A stretch of DNA of 64,000 bases, taken from Candidatus Methanoperedens sp. (GTDB lineage Archaea > Halobacteriota > Methanosarcinia > Methanosarcinales > Methanoperedenaceae). Positions 24,682 to 33,315 of this stretch are shown here, piece by piece (positions within the stretch are counted from its first letter, which is position 1; each line of letters opens with the position of its first letter). The notes under the pieces were generated by a model. It saw nothing but the letters and a program-made list of their open reading frames with translations. It made no database searches and had not been told where the DNA came from. The stretch lies in NCBI GenBank assembly GCA_012026795.1, contig VEPM01000022.1:1-64000 (forward strand). Reading direction: 5' to 3'. The position numbers and the translations under genes were made by a program.

Positions 24682-24698
24682 TTTACATCTATTGTGTA
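24682..24698. promoter_or_regulatory. Operator a of the Met-rich polyferredoxin gene
   Basis: TTTACA-TCTAT-TGTGTA, left arm perfect and right arm with two changes. First of three copies at exact 20-bp steps (about two helical turns), so all lie on the same DNA face. It falls in the 5' leader of the gene starting at 24662. Confidence 0.6.
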
Positions 24699-24701
24699 TG
24701 T

Positions 24702-24718
24702 TTTACACTCATTGTGTG
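24702..24718. promoter_or_regulatory. Operator b of the Met-rich polyferredoxin gene
   Basis: TTTACA-CTCAT-TGTGTG. Middle copy of the three-site array, 20 bp from each neighbour. The right arm is degenerate while TTTACA and the CAT spacer edge are kept. Confidence 0.6.
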
Positions 24719-24721
24719 TGT

Positions 24722-24738
24722 TTTACACCCATCGTAAA
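24722..24738. promoter_or_regulatory. Operator c of the Met-rich polyferredoxin gene
   Basis: TTTACA-CCCAT-CGTAAA, one mismatch, the best of the three copies. A minus-strand TATA-like box (TTTATATA, 24762-24769) would put the transcription start at or near this site. Confidence 0.7.
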
Positions 24739-24867
24739 CAAGTCTTATTGATCACTCCCTGTATATAAAGGAATATCATTTAAAACTTAATTATAATGTT
24801 TTTGCAGGAAACAAGCCACAGCTTTGCCCTGCAAATCGTGATATCAATGGGCTGCTAAGGCAAATGA

Positions 24868-26265
24868 TCAGTGTTTATGCATTATCGGCTGCCCGAGTAT
24901 CCAGAGATTCAAAATGAAAAGTATGAGAACGAAGACCAGTACTGGGAAATATGCCATATCTGTGCGAGACATCCTCCTTGAAATATTTTTGCCGATTGAA
25001 ATGGAGAAACCCAACCCGATAAACATAAGCAGCCACTGGGTCAGGAGAATATAATTATTATCGAGAAGCGGGGCGGGCATATATCCTGAAGTCCCGAATA
25101 TATCCCATCCAAAACCAAAAGGATCCGAAAGTACAGGAACGATCCCGGTTCCTTCTTCCAGTAAATGGCGGAGATTATGGGACAGGTGCATCAGCAATCC
25201 CAGGGGAATGATTGAGTAAGCATAGCCTGTGAAGGTTTCTTTAAATGATGTTTTTGGATTGAGCAATTTTGAAACAGCGATGATTATCGAATAGATAAGA
25301 ATGGGAATTACAGATGAAGCAATAAATAAAACGAATCGAACTGTATCATAACCGGCGCCTGTATAGATCATTAAACCCTGTGTAAAAACAGCCCACGGCC
25401 GTATCATTATTAGTGTCTGGAATATAGTCACTCCGAGGAGCAACAGGATAAAAAGGGCTTCATCCATCCTGGTCTTTGTCAAATTCAAAAAATCTCCTGC
25501 AAAAGAACGAAGATTTAAGGAAATATTATCCCTGCGGCAGGTTTTAACACATTCCATACAGAGGATACAATGTGTATTTTTCTCCATGGTCCCCGGATAT
25601 TCGAATACCGGACATGGATATCCATTTTCGCTGCCTGATATACAGTATTTTTCCTTACAGGCTTTACATGTTTCTTTCTCCTTTACTCTCAATTCAACAG
25701 GTGCGAACATCGAGTATAAACCTATTAATCCGGTTATAGGGCATACATACCTGCAAAAGGATCGGCGTTCAAAGATTATCGATATTACTACAATAAGACC
25801 CAGCAAAGCAACAATAAAATATGCTGTCAAAAGCGGGCTGTTCACAAGATTGAACTGGAAATCAGCCCATGTGATCGCAAGGAAAAGCGCCGCTGCAATA
25901 GACAGGTTTCTGAATCCTGCGGGGAATTTCCTGAAACCGGAAGCGTCATCAACTTTTTTCAAAGTGTGATGCTGTACCCATTCCCCGATAGCACCAAAAG
26001 GACATATAAAACACCATACCCTTCCTGCAAGAGCCAGGCTTATTATCAGAAGCGACCACCAGATAACCCAGATTGAAATGGTTGTAAGGCTCTTGTTGCT
26101 GTTCTGGATTCCGAAAAAGCCTGCAATCACCACTATTGCAAATAGCAGGACTGCTGGCAGATGGAATAGGAACCGGGTTTTGTGGTTCTTGAGAAGCGAT
26201 ACTACAGCCTTCTGTTGAAGCACATCGTATTTTCTTTTTTCCGGGTTATTTTTATCGTTTTCCAT
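24868..26265 (-). CDS. NapH-like polyferredoxin membrane protein, shorter paralogue
   Basis: 465 residues, paralogous to the protein at 23010 but without the exported Met-rich region. The motifs are GRVWCFICPFGAI, FCRYVCPITGLIG, CKACKEKYCISGSENGYPC and CILCMECVKTCRRD, followed by four spans with a HLSHNLRHLLEEG segment (compare HLAHNAKHFLGEG in the paralogue). Probably moves electrons across the membrane through Fe-S clusters. Its start overlaps the end of the beta-propeller gene by 14 nt, so those two products are made together. Confidence 0.83.
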   Translation of the reverse strand: MENDKNNPEKRKYDVLQQKAVVSLLKNHKTRFLFHLPAVLLFAIVVIAGFFGIQNSNKSLTTISIWVIWWSLLIISLALAGRVWCFICPFGAIGEWVQHHTLKKVDDASGFRKFPAGFRNLSIAAALFLAITWADFQFNLVNSPLLTAYFIVALLGLIVVISIIFERRSFCRYVCPITGLIGLYSMFAPVELRVKEKETCKACKEKYCISGSENGYPCPVFEYPGTMEKNTHCILCMECVKTCRRDNISLNLRSFAGDFLNLTKTRMDEALFILLLLGVTIFQTLIMIRPWAVFTQGLMIYTGAGYDTVRFVLFIASSVIPILIYSIIIAVSKLLNPKTSFKETFTGYAYSIIPLGLLMHLSHNLRHLLEEGTGIVPVLSDPFGFGWDIFGTSGYMPAPLLDNNYILLTQWLLMFIGLGFSISIGKNISRRMSRTDMAYFPVLVFVLILFILNLWILGQPIMHKH

Positions 26266-27643
26266 GTTTTCTTAAGAATCCCATAATTATGACCGATACT
26301 ATAACCGGAACAAGAACCAGTCCCAGGAATAGTGGCTCCGGTTCTGTAAAAGAATCTGTCAGGTCATCGTTTATTTTGATACTCCTGCCAAATGTCCATA
26401 TCCTGCCATCGTATTTCCCGGCTGAAAAAAATATATCTCCGCCGTCCCCCGTATTTAAGTATGTATCCGGGATATTTTCCGCCTGCCATGCAACATACAC
26501 ATTGCTTCCTTCGACCCCTATTTGAGGGTCGTAATGCTTACCTTTGATATCATTTACTTTTACATTTTTTATGAATTCAATGCTTCCATTCTTCTTCTCA
26601 CCTTTTGAGAAATAAATGTCAGGCCCGCCGTTTCGATCATCTTCCCATACAATGAAGATTTCACTGCCTCTCACAACAATTTGAGGATGCATCTGATCGC
26701 CTATCCCATCGTCATTTACCCGGATGTCGCTGTCAAATTTCCAGCTTTCATTTTCGAACCTGCCTGTTGAGAAGTATATATCAAAATCTTTATTCCTGTC
26801 ATCATACCATGCAACATACACACTTGAGTTTTCAAATACAATTGAAGGAGTATAATGGGATACATTTGCAGACTCATCATTCACCCTCACATTCGTCCTG
26901 AATCTCCATGTCCCGTTTTCTTTGGTCCCGTGTGAAAAATAAATATCATAATTGCCATTTCTCGCATCCAGCCAGGCAATACACACATTTTTTTCATCAT
27001 CCATAGAAAGTGATGGTGCATAGTGCCAGTTACCTGCGGGATCATCATTGACCCGTACCGGTTTATCGAACCTGTAAACACTGTTTATAGAACGTCCCTG
27101 TGCGAATTCAATATCCCAGGTTTTCTTGTTCATCTTTGCCACATATACGGTTTCATTCAGGATTGCAATGGAGGGCAGCACATGGCTTCCTGTATCTTCA
27201 GCAACCGGTATATCTTTTTTAAACCTTATATCGTTTTTTTCAGAGTATGAAAAATAAAGCTCTTCAAATCCATATCTGTCATCTTCCCAGACTGCATAGA
27301 TATTACGGTCATCAACGGCTATAGAGGGTGAACCGTGCCCTGTAGTTCCTTTAATTTCATTTATCCTTATATTTCTATCAAAAACCCAGGTATTTTTGAA
27401 TCTTCCTTTTGAAAGATATATGTCCCCGGATTTATGAGGTATATTGTTCATTATCCGTGAATAATTGCCATTTCGCTCATCGGCCCAGACAATGTAAACA
27501 GTGCCATTATCAGCAGCTAAGGATGGAAACCACTGGAGGGAAGGAGCAGGCTCTTCAGAAGAGGTGGCATTTCCAGGAAAATTCATATTCAAGGCTATAA
27601 TTGCAATTATAAGAATAAGGAATACGCGTTTTTGTTTTATCAT
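26252..27643 (-). CDS. Exported beta-propeller (sialidase-like repeat) protein with C-terminal anchor
   Basis: 463 residues: signal peptide (ALNMNFPGNATSS), seven or so repeats of about 55-60 residues of the type VYVAWYDDRNKDFDIYFS, and a C-terminal span (FLGLVLVPVIVSVIIMGFL) with a basic tail. Repeats of VxWxDxRNGxxDIYFSxG are the Asp-box style seen in BNR-like propellers. It is displayed outside the membrane. Its coupling with a polyferredoxin gene is unusual and suggests a surface scaffold or docking role, which is inference. Twelve nt separate it from the methyltransferase gene. Confidence 0.75.
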   Translation of the reverse strand: MIKQKRVFLILIIAIIALNMNFPGNATSSEEPAPSLQWFPSLAADNGTVYIVWADERNGNYSRIMNNIPHKSGDIYLSKGRFKNTWVFDRNIRINEIKGTTGHGSPSIAVDDRNIYAVWEDDRYGFEELYFSYSEKNDIRFKKDIPVAEDTGSHVLPSIAILNETVYVAKMNKKTWDIEFAQGRSINSVYRFDKPVRVNDDPAGNWHYAPSLSMDDEKNVCIAWLDARNGNYDIYFSHGTKENGTWRFRTNVRVNDESANVSHYTPSIVFENSSVYVAWYDDRNKDFDIYFSTGRFENESWKFDSDIRVNDDGIGDQMHPQIVVRGSEIFIVWEDDRNGGPDIYFSKGEKKNGSIEFIKNVKVNDIKGKHYDPQIGVEGSNVYVAWQAENIPDTYLNTGDGGDIFFSAGKYDGRIWTFGRSIKINDDLTDSFTEPEPLFLGLVLVPVIVSVIIMGFLRKHGKR

Positions 27644-27654
27644 TTTATTGCCAT

Positions 27655-28305
27655 TTATCGGGATTTTATTGCCCTGTACAGGGAAAGCGTGCCAAAAAGC
27701 ATCATAAATCTTGCAGTCTCTTCCACCTGTTCAAATCCCGCTTTCCGGAACATATCGGGCAGCAGCCCATCTATGTTCTCTTTTGTTTCTTCAAGATGCC
27801 TGAACACCAGTGATATCAAATACATTAGAGCATTATGTGGTTTCCCGAAATCTGCAACATGCAGTTCTCCCCCGGGTTTCAGAACCCTGAATATTTCTTT
27901 AAATGTCCGGTGTTTGTTTTCCCGGCTCAGATGGTGAAAAACCAGGCTTGAAACTACACGGTCGAAAGTACTGTCCGGATATGGCAGTTCAAACGACATC
28001 CCCTGGTCAAATTTGATGTTAATGCCTGCATTTATTACTTTTTTCCTGGCCATCTTGAGGATTTCAGGATCTGCGTCAAGACCTGTCACTTCAGCATCCG
28101 GATGAACTTTCTTTATGAGAATGGTGAGTGTGGCTGTACCGCAGCCGATGTCAAGTACATTATAACCCTTTTCTATTTTAGCCTGCTCAATAAGGCTGCG
28201 CTTGAATGTGGATTCACGCATGAGCAACTGCATTATCGGATCATAAAAAGGTGTAAACCATTTATAGCTGAGTGCAGGGATATATTTATTGTAATTTGTG
28301 TCCAT
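27655..28305 (-). CDS. UbiE-like SAM-dependent methyltransferase
   Basis: 216 residues with motif I YNVLDIGCGTATLTILI, then TGLDADPEILKMARKK and LVFHHLSRENKHRTFKEIFRVLKPGGELHVADFGKP, the class I methyltransferase pattern closest to UbiE/MenG. The substrate may be a quinone (methanophenazine or menaquinone) or a small metabolite. It follows the TRASH regulator gene by 3 nt and precedes the propeller gene by 11 nt, in one apparent operon. Confidence 0.82.
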   Translation of the reverse strand: MDTNYNKYIPALSYKWFTPFYDPIMQLLMRESTFKRSLIEQAKIEKGYNVLDIGCGTATLTILIKKVHPDAEVTGLDADPEILKMARKKVINAGINIKFDQGMSFELPYPDSTFDRVVSSLVFHHLSRENKHRTFKEIFRVLKPGGELHVADFGKPHNALMYLISLVFRHLEETKENIDGLLPDMFRKAGFEQVEETARFMMLFGTLSLYRAIKSR

Positions 28306-28308
28306 ACT

Positions 28309-28908
28309 TTAAATCTTTGCTATCATTTTACTGTATTTCTTTTCAAACTCTCCCTGACAGGTGGTGCAGCAAAAGAAATAGTCTTTATCATCGAATTTCT
28401 TTCTTACTGCATCTCCTGCCATTCTCTTTTCGCAATAAGAACAGGTCAGTGTTATGCTGGAGGACGCAAGAGGAATCGTTGACTCCTTTGCGAATGCGTT
28501 TTTTACTGATAATATACGGATGTTATTCACATCAGTGAGGTCTATACTCTCCTGTATTGCAAGAATCCGCTGCATGTCCCCCGCTACTCTTGAAACGATG
28601 GCTGTATCAGAATCAGAGGTTACATACAGCTCCTTAACCTCTTCAATCCCCCGGAGCTCTTCAGTTATCCTGCTGACAGCGCCGGGTTTTGCGTTTACAA
28701 GGAGTATCGCTTCGGTTATCCCCAGCTTGCTGTTATCGATATCTATTGTGAACTTATTGATAATTCCGAGTTCAAGCATCCTGTCAACACGGCTCTTGAC
28801 CGTGGGAACGCTTGTAAGACAGCGCTTTGCGATCTCCTGGAATGATTCCCTGCTATTGCTCTGCAAATGTGCCAGTATCTTTACATCGAGATTGTCCAGT
28901 TCTATCAT
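28309..28908 (-). CDS. Lrp/AsnC-family regulator with C-terminal TRASH metal-sensing domain
   Basis: 199 residues from the ATG at 28908 (MIELDNLDVKILAHLQ, the usual Lrp opening). An upstream ATG at 28968 overlaps the ccmC stop and would add 20 residues, including the operator region, so I prefer 28908. HTH at about 4-50; RAM ligand domain at about 60-140; TRASH at the end, CSYCEKRM then YFFCCTTCQGEFEKKY. Lrp-TRASH proteins such as the Halobacterium copper regulator sense Cu. A perfect operator lies 8 bp before its ATG, so it probably controls itself and the other five-promoter sites. Confidence 0.88.
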   Translation of the reverse strand: MIELDNLDVKILAHLQSNSRESFQEIAKRCLTSVPTVKSRVDRMLELGIINKFTIDIDNSKLGITEAILLVNAKPGAVSRITEELRGIEEVKELYVTSDSDTAIVSRVAGDMQRILAIQESIDLTDVNNIRILSVKNAFAKESTIPLASSSITLTCSYCEKRMAGDAVRKKFDDKDYFFCCTTCQGEFEKKYSKMIAKI

Positions 28909-28915
28909 ATATATA

Positions 28916-28932
28916 TTTACAAGGAGTGTAAA
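28916..28932. promoter_or_regulatory. Operator of the TRASH regulator gene (perfect TTTACA-N5-TGTAAA)
   Basis: TTTACA-AGGAG-TGTAAA, perfect 6-5-6 palindrome, 7 bp upstream of the preferred regulator start at 28908. A minus-strand AT-rich box at about 28950-28962 could be its TATA element, placing the site over the transcription start. This suggests autoregulation. Confidence 0.78.
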
Positions 28933-28964
28933 CTTAAGTACTTTACGGCTTATTTTTGTATTTT

Positions 28965-29702
28965 TCACAGGTTCTTCGCACGTTTCATAGAAGCAATCTT
29001 TTCAGCCAGTTTCTCATTGTCCATGCGTAAAATGATCAGAGATGCCAGGAGAAGGAAAAATGCAATGACGTTCATAAGAACCGTACCAATCACAGTATCC
29101 CCGCTGATACCTCCTCCTCCCGGTCCTATCACAACCGGATGAACGGTAGCCCTGTTCCATAACCTGATGGACAGGAAACTTAATGGTACACTTATAAAGC
29201 CGAAAATGCCAAAAACTGCGCAGAGCCTTGCGCGTTTCTCAGGTTCATCTATTGATTTTCTCACCATGAGATAGGATAAGTAGACCAAAAAAAGAACAAG
29301 AGAAGTGTTTAACCTGACATCCCAGGATACCCAGTACTCGCCCCATGCTGATCTTGCCCATATTGAACCGGTAATAAGAGTAAGGAATGCGAATATAATT
29401 CCGATTTCCGATGCCGAAACTGCTATTATATCCCATTTTTCCAGCTTTGTCCGCAGATACATAAAACCGGATGCAAATACAATTGCAAAAGCCAGATAAG
29501 CGGTTGCTGCTATGGGAACATGAAAGTAGAATATTTTGAAGTTTACCGGATCTCCTGCAGCTTCCATAGGATCAATGGGAACAGGCGCAAGAAAGAATAT
29601 CATATAAATCGAAACAACCAGTGCTGTTGCCGTCAATAAAAAAAGTATTTTTTTCGACATATCAAGGATATTGATAAATTCCATAACTATATTGGTTTCC
29701 AT
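28965..29702 (-). CDS. ccmC: Heme exporter/handling protein CcmC
   Basis: 245 residues, six spans, with the WWD tryptophan-rich segment SAWGEYWVSWDVRLNTSL and HVPIAATAYLAF. CcmC loads heme on CcmE at the outer face. The first ATG (29702) directly abuts an operator and lacks a ribosome site; with an AT-rich TATAAAAA-type box at about 29730-29739, a leaderless mRNA is likely. A later ATG at 29660 (MSKKILFLL) is the alternative start. It lies 24 kb from ccmE-ccmF but shares their operator. Confidence 0.93.
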   Translation of the reverse strand: METNIVMEFINILDMSKKILFLLTATALVVSIYMIFFLAPVPIDPMEAAGDPVNFKIFYFHVPIAATAYLAFAIVFASGFMYLRTKLEKWDIIAVSASEIGIIFAFLTLITGSIWARSAWGEYWVSWDVRLNTSLVLFLVYLSYLMVRKSIDEPEKRARLCAVFGIFGFISVPLSFLSIRLWNRATVHPVVIGPGGGGISGDTVIGTVLMNVIAFFLLLASLIILRMDNEKLAEKIASMKRAKNL

Positions 29703-29718
29703 TTACAAAATGAGTAAA
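29702..29718. promoter_or_regulatory. Operator of ccmC (TTTACA-N5-AGTAAA)
   Basis: TTTACA-AAATG-AGTAAA, one mismatch. It overlaps the first base of the ccmC ATG and lies between the minus-strand TATA-like box and the start, so a bound protein would block initiation. Confidence 0.65.
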
Positions 29719-29813
29719 TATTCTCATATTTTTTATATTTTTTAAGCACAAACCATATAAATGATTAATTTAAAGTTATCCATATCGTTTTCCATCGATA
29801 ATAGCGAGGATAA

Positions 29814-30473
29814 ATGATACTTAGTTCAGATTCTTTAATACAATCTCTTGCCCCTTTACTTACCACACTGATAAGCCTGTGTTTTACAATTTCGGTGTTT
29901 TACCAGTATTCACAAAGGAGGAAAATATACCAGTTTATCTGGGGGATTGGGCTTCTTATTTTTTCAATTACCACCTTATTTGAGTTTATTTCCGAGATAT
30001 ATGGCTGGGATATGCCCATGTACCGGGCTTATTACGTACTAATAGCCTCTCTTGTTGCGATATTGGGGCTTGGGACAGTTTATCTATTCAACAGGCGCGC
30101 TGGAAAATATTTAACCATTTATTTTGCGGTGGTTATAGCTGCTCTTATTATTTTAACCCTGAATGCCGATGTTGCTTCTGAAAAACTGAAAGGGAGAATC
30201 GTCGGAGGCAGTGCCATGCCTGCCAATGTTAGAATGATATCCCCGTTTCTTACAATCCCGGGCTCAATCGCATTAATCGGCGGCGCCTTATATTCCTTGT
30301 ACATCACACGAAGAAGTTATAACTTATTCATCGCGATAGGTGCGCTCCTGGTGGCATCCGGGGGCGGTCTATCCAGATTTGGCATGGAATGGGCGCTCTA
30401 TGTACTCGAACTGCTTGGTGTTGCTGTGATGTATATCGGGTTTATAAAAAGCGAAGAAAAGATCAAAAAATAA
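29814..30473 (+). CDS. Seven-span membrane protein of unknown function
   Basis: A 219-residue integral membrane protein with about seven spans, beginning MILSSDSLIQSLAPLLTTLI and ending FIKSEEKIKK. Positive residues cluster in short loops (QYSQRRKIY, NRRAGKY, ITRRSYN). No catalytic or metal motif stands out. It is divergent from ccmC, sharing a 111-bp promoter region with two AT-rich boxes. Function unknown. Confidence 0.65.
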   Translation: MILSSDSLIQSLAPLLTTLISLCFTISVFYQYSQRRKIYQFIWGIGLLIFSITTLFEFISEIYGWDMPMYRAYYVLIASLVAILGLGTVYLFNRRAGKYLTIYFAVVIAALIILTLNADVASEKLKGRIVGGSAMPANVRMISPFLTIPGSIALIGGALYSLYITRRSYNLFIAIGALLVASGGGLSRFGMEWALYVLELLGVAVMYIGFIKSEEKIKK

Positions 30474-30498
30474 AGGAATCATTGGAAGAGGCACACAG

Positions 30499-30516
30499 AA
30501 TTGTTAACTAACAATT
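30499..30516. terminator. Hairpin between convergent genes
   Basis: AATTGTT-AACT-AACAATT, 7-bp arms and a 4-nt loop, centred between the convergent genes ending at 30473 and 30520. AT-rich and weak, but well placed as a bidirectional terminator. Confidence 0.5.
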
Positions 30517-30519
30517 AAA

Positions 30520-31377
30520 TCAGATATAGAGTCCTCCATTTATGTCAATAACCTGTCCTGTAATATAATCCCCTTCCTGCGATGCAAGAAAAGCAACAGT
30601 CCCTGCGACCTCGGAAGCTTTACCAAGCCTGCCAAGAGGAATTTTCGCAAGAATCTTATCCATTACATCGCCAGGGACACCTTTTACCATATCGGTTTCA
30701 ATAAATCCGGGTGCAATTGCGTTCACGGTGATTCCCTTCCCTGCAAATTCTTTCGCAAGCGCCTTTGTGAGTCCAATCACTCCTGCTTTTGATGCAGTAT
30801 AATTTGCCTGCCCGAAATTGCCCATTCTTCCGATGACTGAAGAAATATTGATTATCCTGCCGTACTTTCTCTCAAGCATTCCTTCTATGAACGCCTTGGT
30901 GCAATAGAAGGACCCGTCCAGATTCACATGCATAACATCATTCCACATGTCAGAAGTCATTTTTACAAAAGATTTATCCCTTACTATTCCGGCATTATTG
31001 ATCAGGATGTCCAGTTTCCCGAATTGTTTTATGACTTCCTCCTGCATCTTTTTTACCTGCTCAAAATCACTGACATTTGCCTGGCATATATAAGAGTGCT
31101 TTTCAATAGCGTCCAGTTGTCTTAAAAACTCCTTTGCATGTTCTTTATTATTCATCCTGTGTATCTGCGAGGCAATTTTTTCAAGCCTGTCTGCCATGCC
31201 CATCATGTCGATGAGCTTTGAAACCGTCTCAGCATGCTCTTTCGTATTCTGGTAATTAATTATCACGTCCGCCCCTTCTTCTGCGAGGCGTAAAGAGATA
31301 GCTTTCCCGATACCTCTTGAGCCTCCGGTGACCAGGGCAACCTTACCATCCAGTCTGCCTTTCTTCCTGCAACCCAT
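30520..31377 (-). CDS. SDR-family 3-ketoacyl reductase with helical insertion (PHA locus)
   Basis: 285 residues. Rossmann motif TGGSRGIG, NNAGIV, ISSVIG and YTASKAG show a FabG/PhaB-type reductase. Between the second strand (DVIINYQN) and the SYICQANVSD strand there is an extra helical stretch of about 40 residues (MADRLEKIASQIHRMNN...), not usual for FabG. It lies last in the PHA gene group, 4 nt after the thiolase gene, so it probably reduces a 3-ketoacyl-CoA for PHA synthesis. Confidence 0.82.
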   Translation of the reverse strand: MGCRKKGRLDGKVALVTGGSRGIGKAISLRLAEEGADVIINYQNTKEHAETVSKLIDMMGMADRLEKIASQIHRMNNKEHAKEFLRQLDAIEKHSYICQANVSDFEQVKKMQEEVIKQFGKLDILINNAGIVRDKSFVKMTSDMWNDVMHVNLDGSFYCTKAFIEGMLERKYGRIINISSVIGRMGNFGQANYTASKAGVIGLTKALAKEFAGKGITVNAIAPGFIETDMVKGVPGDVMDKILAKIPLGRLGKASEVAGTVAFLASQEGDYITGQVIDINGGLYI

Positions 31378-31381
31378 AAAT

Positions 31382-32560
31382 TCACCTCTTTACAACAACG
31401 GCTATACCCTGCCCTCCTCCGATACAGAGGGTTGCAAGGCCGTATGCGCCATTCCTTCTCTTTAATTCATGGAGAAGTGTAACAAGTACCCTTGCGCCGC
31501 TTGCCCCTATGGGATGTCCCAGGGCTATGGCGCCGCCGTTAACGTTAACCTTTTGGGGATCAAGACCAAGTTCCCTGTTGACCGCAATACTTTGCGCCGC
31601 AAATGCCTCATTTGCCTCAATAAGGTCAAGCTGGCTTACGGAAAGATTTGCCCGCTGCAAAGCTTTTTTACTTGCATTGATCGGCCCTGTGCCCATAATA
31701 TCAGGAGCTACCCCTGATAAACCATAGCTTTTGATAGTTGCAAGGGGAACAATCCCTTTTTCTTTCGCTTTCTCTTCAGACATTAAAAGCAAAGCAGCTG
31801 CACCATCATTAATCCCCGAAGAATTGCCTGCTGTCACAGTACCGTCTTTTTTAAATGCGCTTTTCAGTTTAGCAAGCGATTCTTTTGTTGTCCCGAACCT
31901 CGGGAATTCATCAGTATCAAAAAGAACAGGCTCGCCTTTTGGAACAGGGATCGGCAAAGGAATGATCTCGTCCCTGAATTTCCCGGCTTTAATGGCAGCC
32001 TCCGCTTTATTCTGGCTCTTTGCTGACAGATCGTCCTGTTCATCCCTGGAAATCCCGAACTTTGCAGCTACATTCTCTGCTGTAATGCCCATATGATAAT
32101 TATTGAAAATATCCCACAGACCGTCATGAACCATCAGGTCCACAAGTTCATCATTGCCCATTTTGGCTCCCCAGCGGGCCTTTCTTAAGGCGTAAGGGGT
32201 ATTTGACATTGACTCCATGCCGCCTGCCAGTACAACATCAGCATCGCCAAGCATTATAGCCTGTGCCCCAAGGACAACTGATTTTAAACCTGAGCCGCAC
32301 ACTTTATTTACGCTGAATGAGGATACTTCTACCGGGATACCTGCGCTAATCGCCGCCTGGCGTGCAACATTCTGGCCATGCCCTGCAGAAAGTACATTTC
32401 CCATTATGACTTCATTAACTTCGGTTCCTGCTATATTTCCCCGCTTTAATGCTTCCTTCAATACCACAGAACCAAGTTGCGCCGGATTAAAATCTTTAAG
32501 ACTTCCACCAAATTTTCCTATTGCGGTACGGGTCGCAGAAGCGATTACTACATTCTTCAT
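31382..32560 (-). CDS. Acetyl-CoA C-acetyltransferase (thiolase, PhaA-like)
   Basis: 392 residues from the ATG at 32560 ([15 protein letters not shown]), with GGGTGG upstream; a GTG three codons earlier is possible. Full thiolase length with the nucleophile Cys in [27 protein letters not shown] and the second Cys in TLCIGGGQG. It condenses two acetyl-CoA to acetoacetyl-CoA. In the PHA context it supplies the first step, although archaeal mevalonate synthesis also needs the reaction. Confidence 0.9.
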   Translation of the reverse strand: MKNVVIASATRTAIGKFGGSLKDFNPAQLGSVVLKEALKRGNIAGTEVNEVIMGNVLSAGHGQNVARQAAISAGIPVEVSSFSVNKVCGSGLKSVVLGAQAIMLGDADVVLAGGMESMSNTPYALRKARWGAKMGNDELVDLMVHDGLWDIFNNYHMGITAENVAAKFGISRDEQDDLSAKSQNKAEAAIKAGKFRDEIIPLPIPVPKGEPVLFDTDEFPRFGTTKESLAKLKSAFKKDGTVTAGNSSGINDGAAALLLMSEEKAKEKGIVPLATIKSYGLSGVAPDIMGTGPINASKKALQRANLSVSQLDLIEANEAFAAQSIAVNRELGLDPQKVNVNGGAIALGHPIGASGARVLVTLLHELKRRNGAYGLATLCIGGGQGIAVVVKR

Positions 32561-32574
32561 AGTTGCCACCCGGA

Positions 32575-33315
32575 TTACAGGAGGAGTCCGCCATCAACAG
32601 AAAGGACTGCCCCATTAACGAAATTCGCCTCATCCGAAGCAAGATATAACAGTGCATATGCGATATCATCAGGCTGGCCAAGTCTTTTTATCGGTGTTTT
32701 TTCCTTCATCATCTCAAGTATTTTTTCAGGTACAGTTGCAGTCATCGGGGTATATATAAATCCCGGAGCCACCGCATTGACCCTTATTCCCTTTCTTCCC
32801 AGTTCCTTGGCAAGGGTTTTTGTCAATCCGATCAGTCCTGCTTTTGCTGCTGAATAATTTGACTGGCCGATATTACCGTACAATCCCACAATTGAAGACA
32901 CATTGATGATTTCGCCTGTCCCATGGGTTGTCATTGCTTCTACAACTGCCTGGATGCAGTTAAAAGGTCCCTTGAGGTCTATGGTAATGACTTTGTCCCA
33001 CTGGTCTTCAGTCATTTTGGAAATCAATGCATCCTGGATAATTCCTGCATTATTGATCAGGATATCGATCTTTCCATATCTTTCCAGTGTATCTTTTACA
33101 ACTTCTTTTGATTGCTCCCTGTCAGATACATCAAGCTTTGCAAAGAATGCATCACTTCCGTTATTCCTTATCATTTCCGCTGTTTCCTGGCCTCCTTTTT
33201 CATTCATATCCGCCACTACGACTTTAGCGCCCTCTTTTCCAAACAGTATTGCAGTCTCCCGGCCAATGCCGCTTCCTGATCCTGTTATTATTACGACCTT
33301 GTTTTCAACTCTCAT
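32575..33315 (-). CDS. Acetoacetyl-CoA/3-ketoacyl reductase (PhaB/FabG-like SDR)
   Basis: 246 residues of standard SDR length: TGSGSGIG cofactor loop, [16 protein letters not shown] and the catalytic YSAAKAG. Reduces acetoacetyl-CoA to 3-hydroxybutyryl-CoA, the PHA monomer. It overlaps phaC by 4 nt and precedes the thiolase gene by 14 nt. The other SDR in the locus (30520) carries an insertion, so the two may use different chain lengths or cofactors. Confidence 0.87.
   Translation of the reverse strand: MRVENKVVIITGSGSGIGRETAILFGKEGAKVVVADMNEKGGQETAEMIRNNGSDAFFAKLDVSDREQSKEVVKDTLERYGKIDILINNAGIIQDALISKMTEDQWDKVITIDLKGPFNCIQAVVEAMTTHGTGEIINVSSIVGLYGNIGQSNYSAAKAGLIGLTKTLAKELGRKGIRVNAVAPGFIYTPMTATVPEKILEMMKEKTPIKRLGQPDDIAYALLYLASDEANFVNGAVLSVDGGLLL

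Noticed and set aside
28909-28968. Start of the TRASH regulator at 28968
   Set aside because: The added 20 residues are not typical for Lrp proteins and include the operator; kept only as an alternative because it overlaps the ccmC stop.
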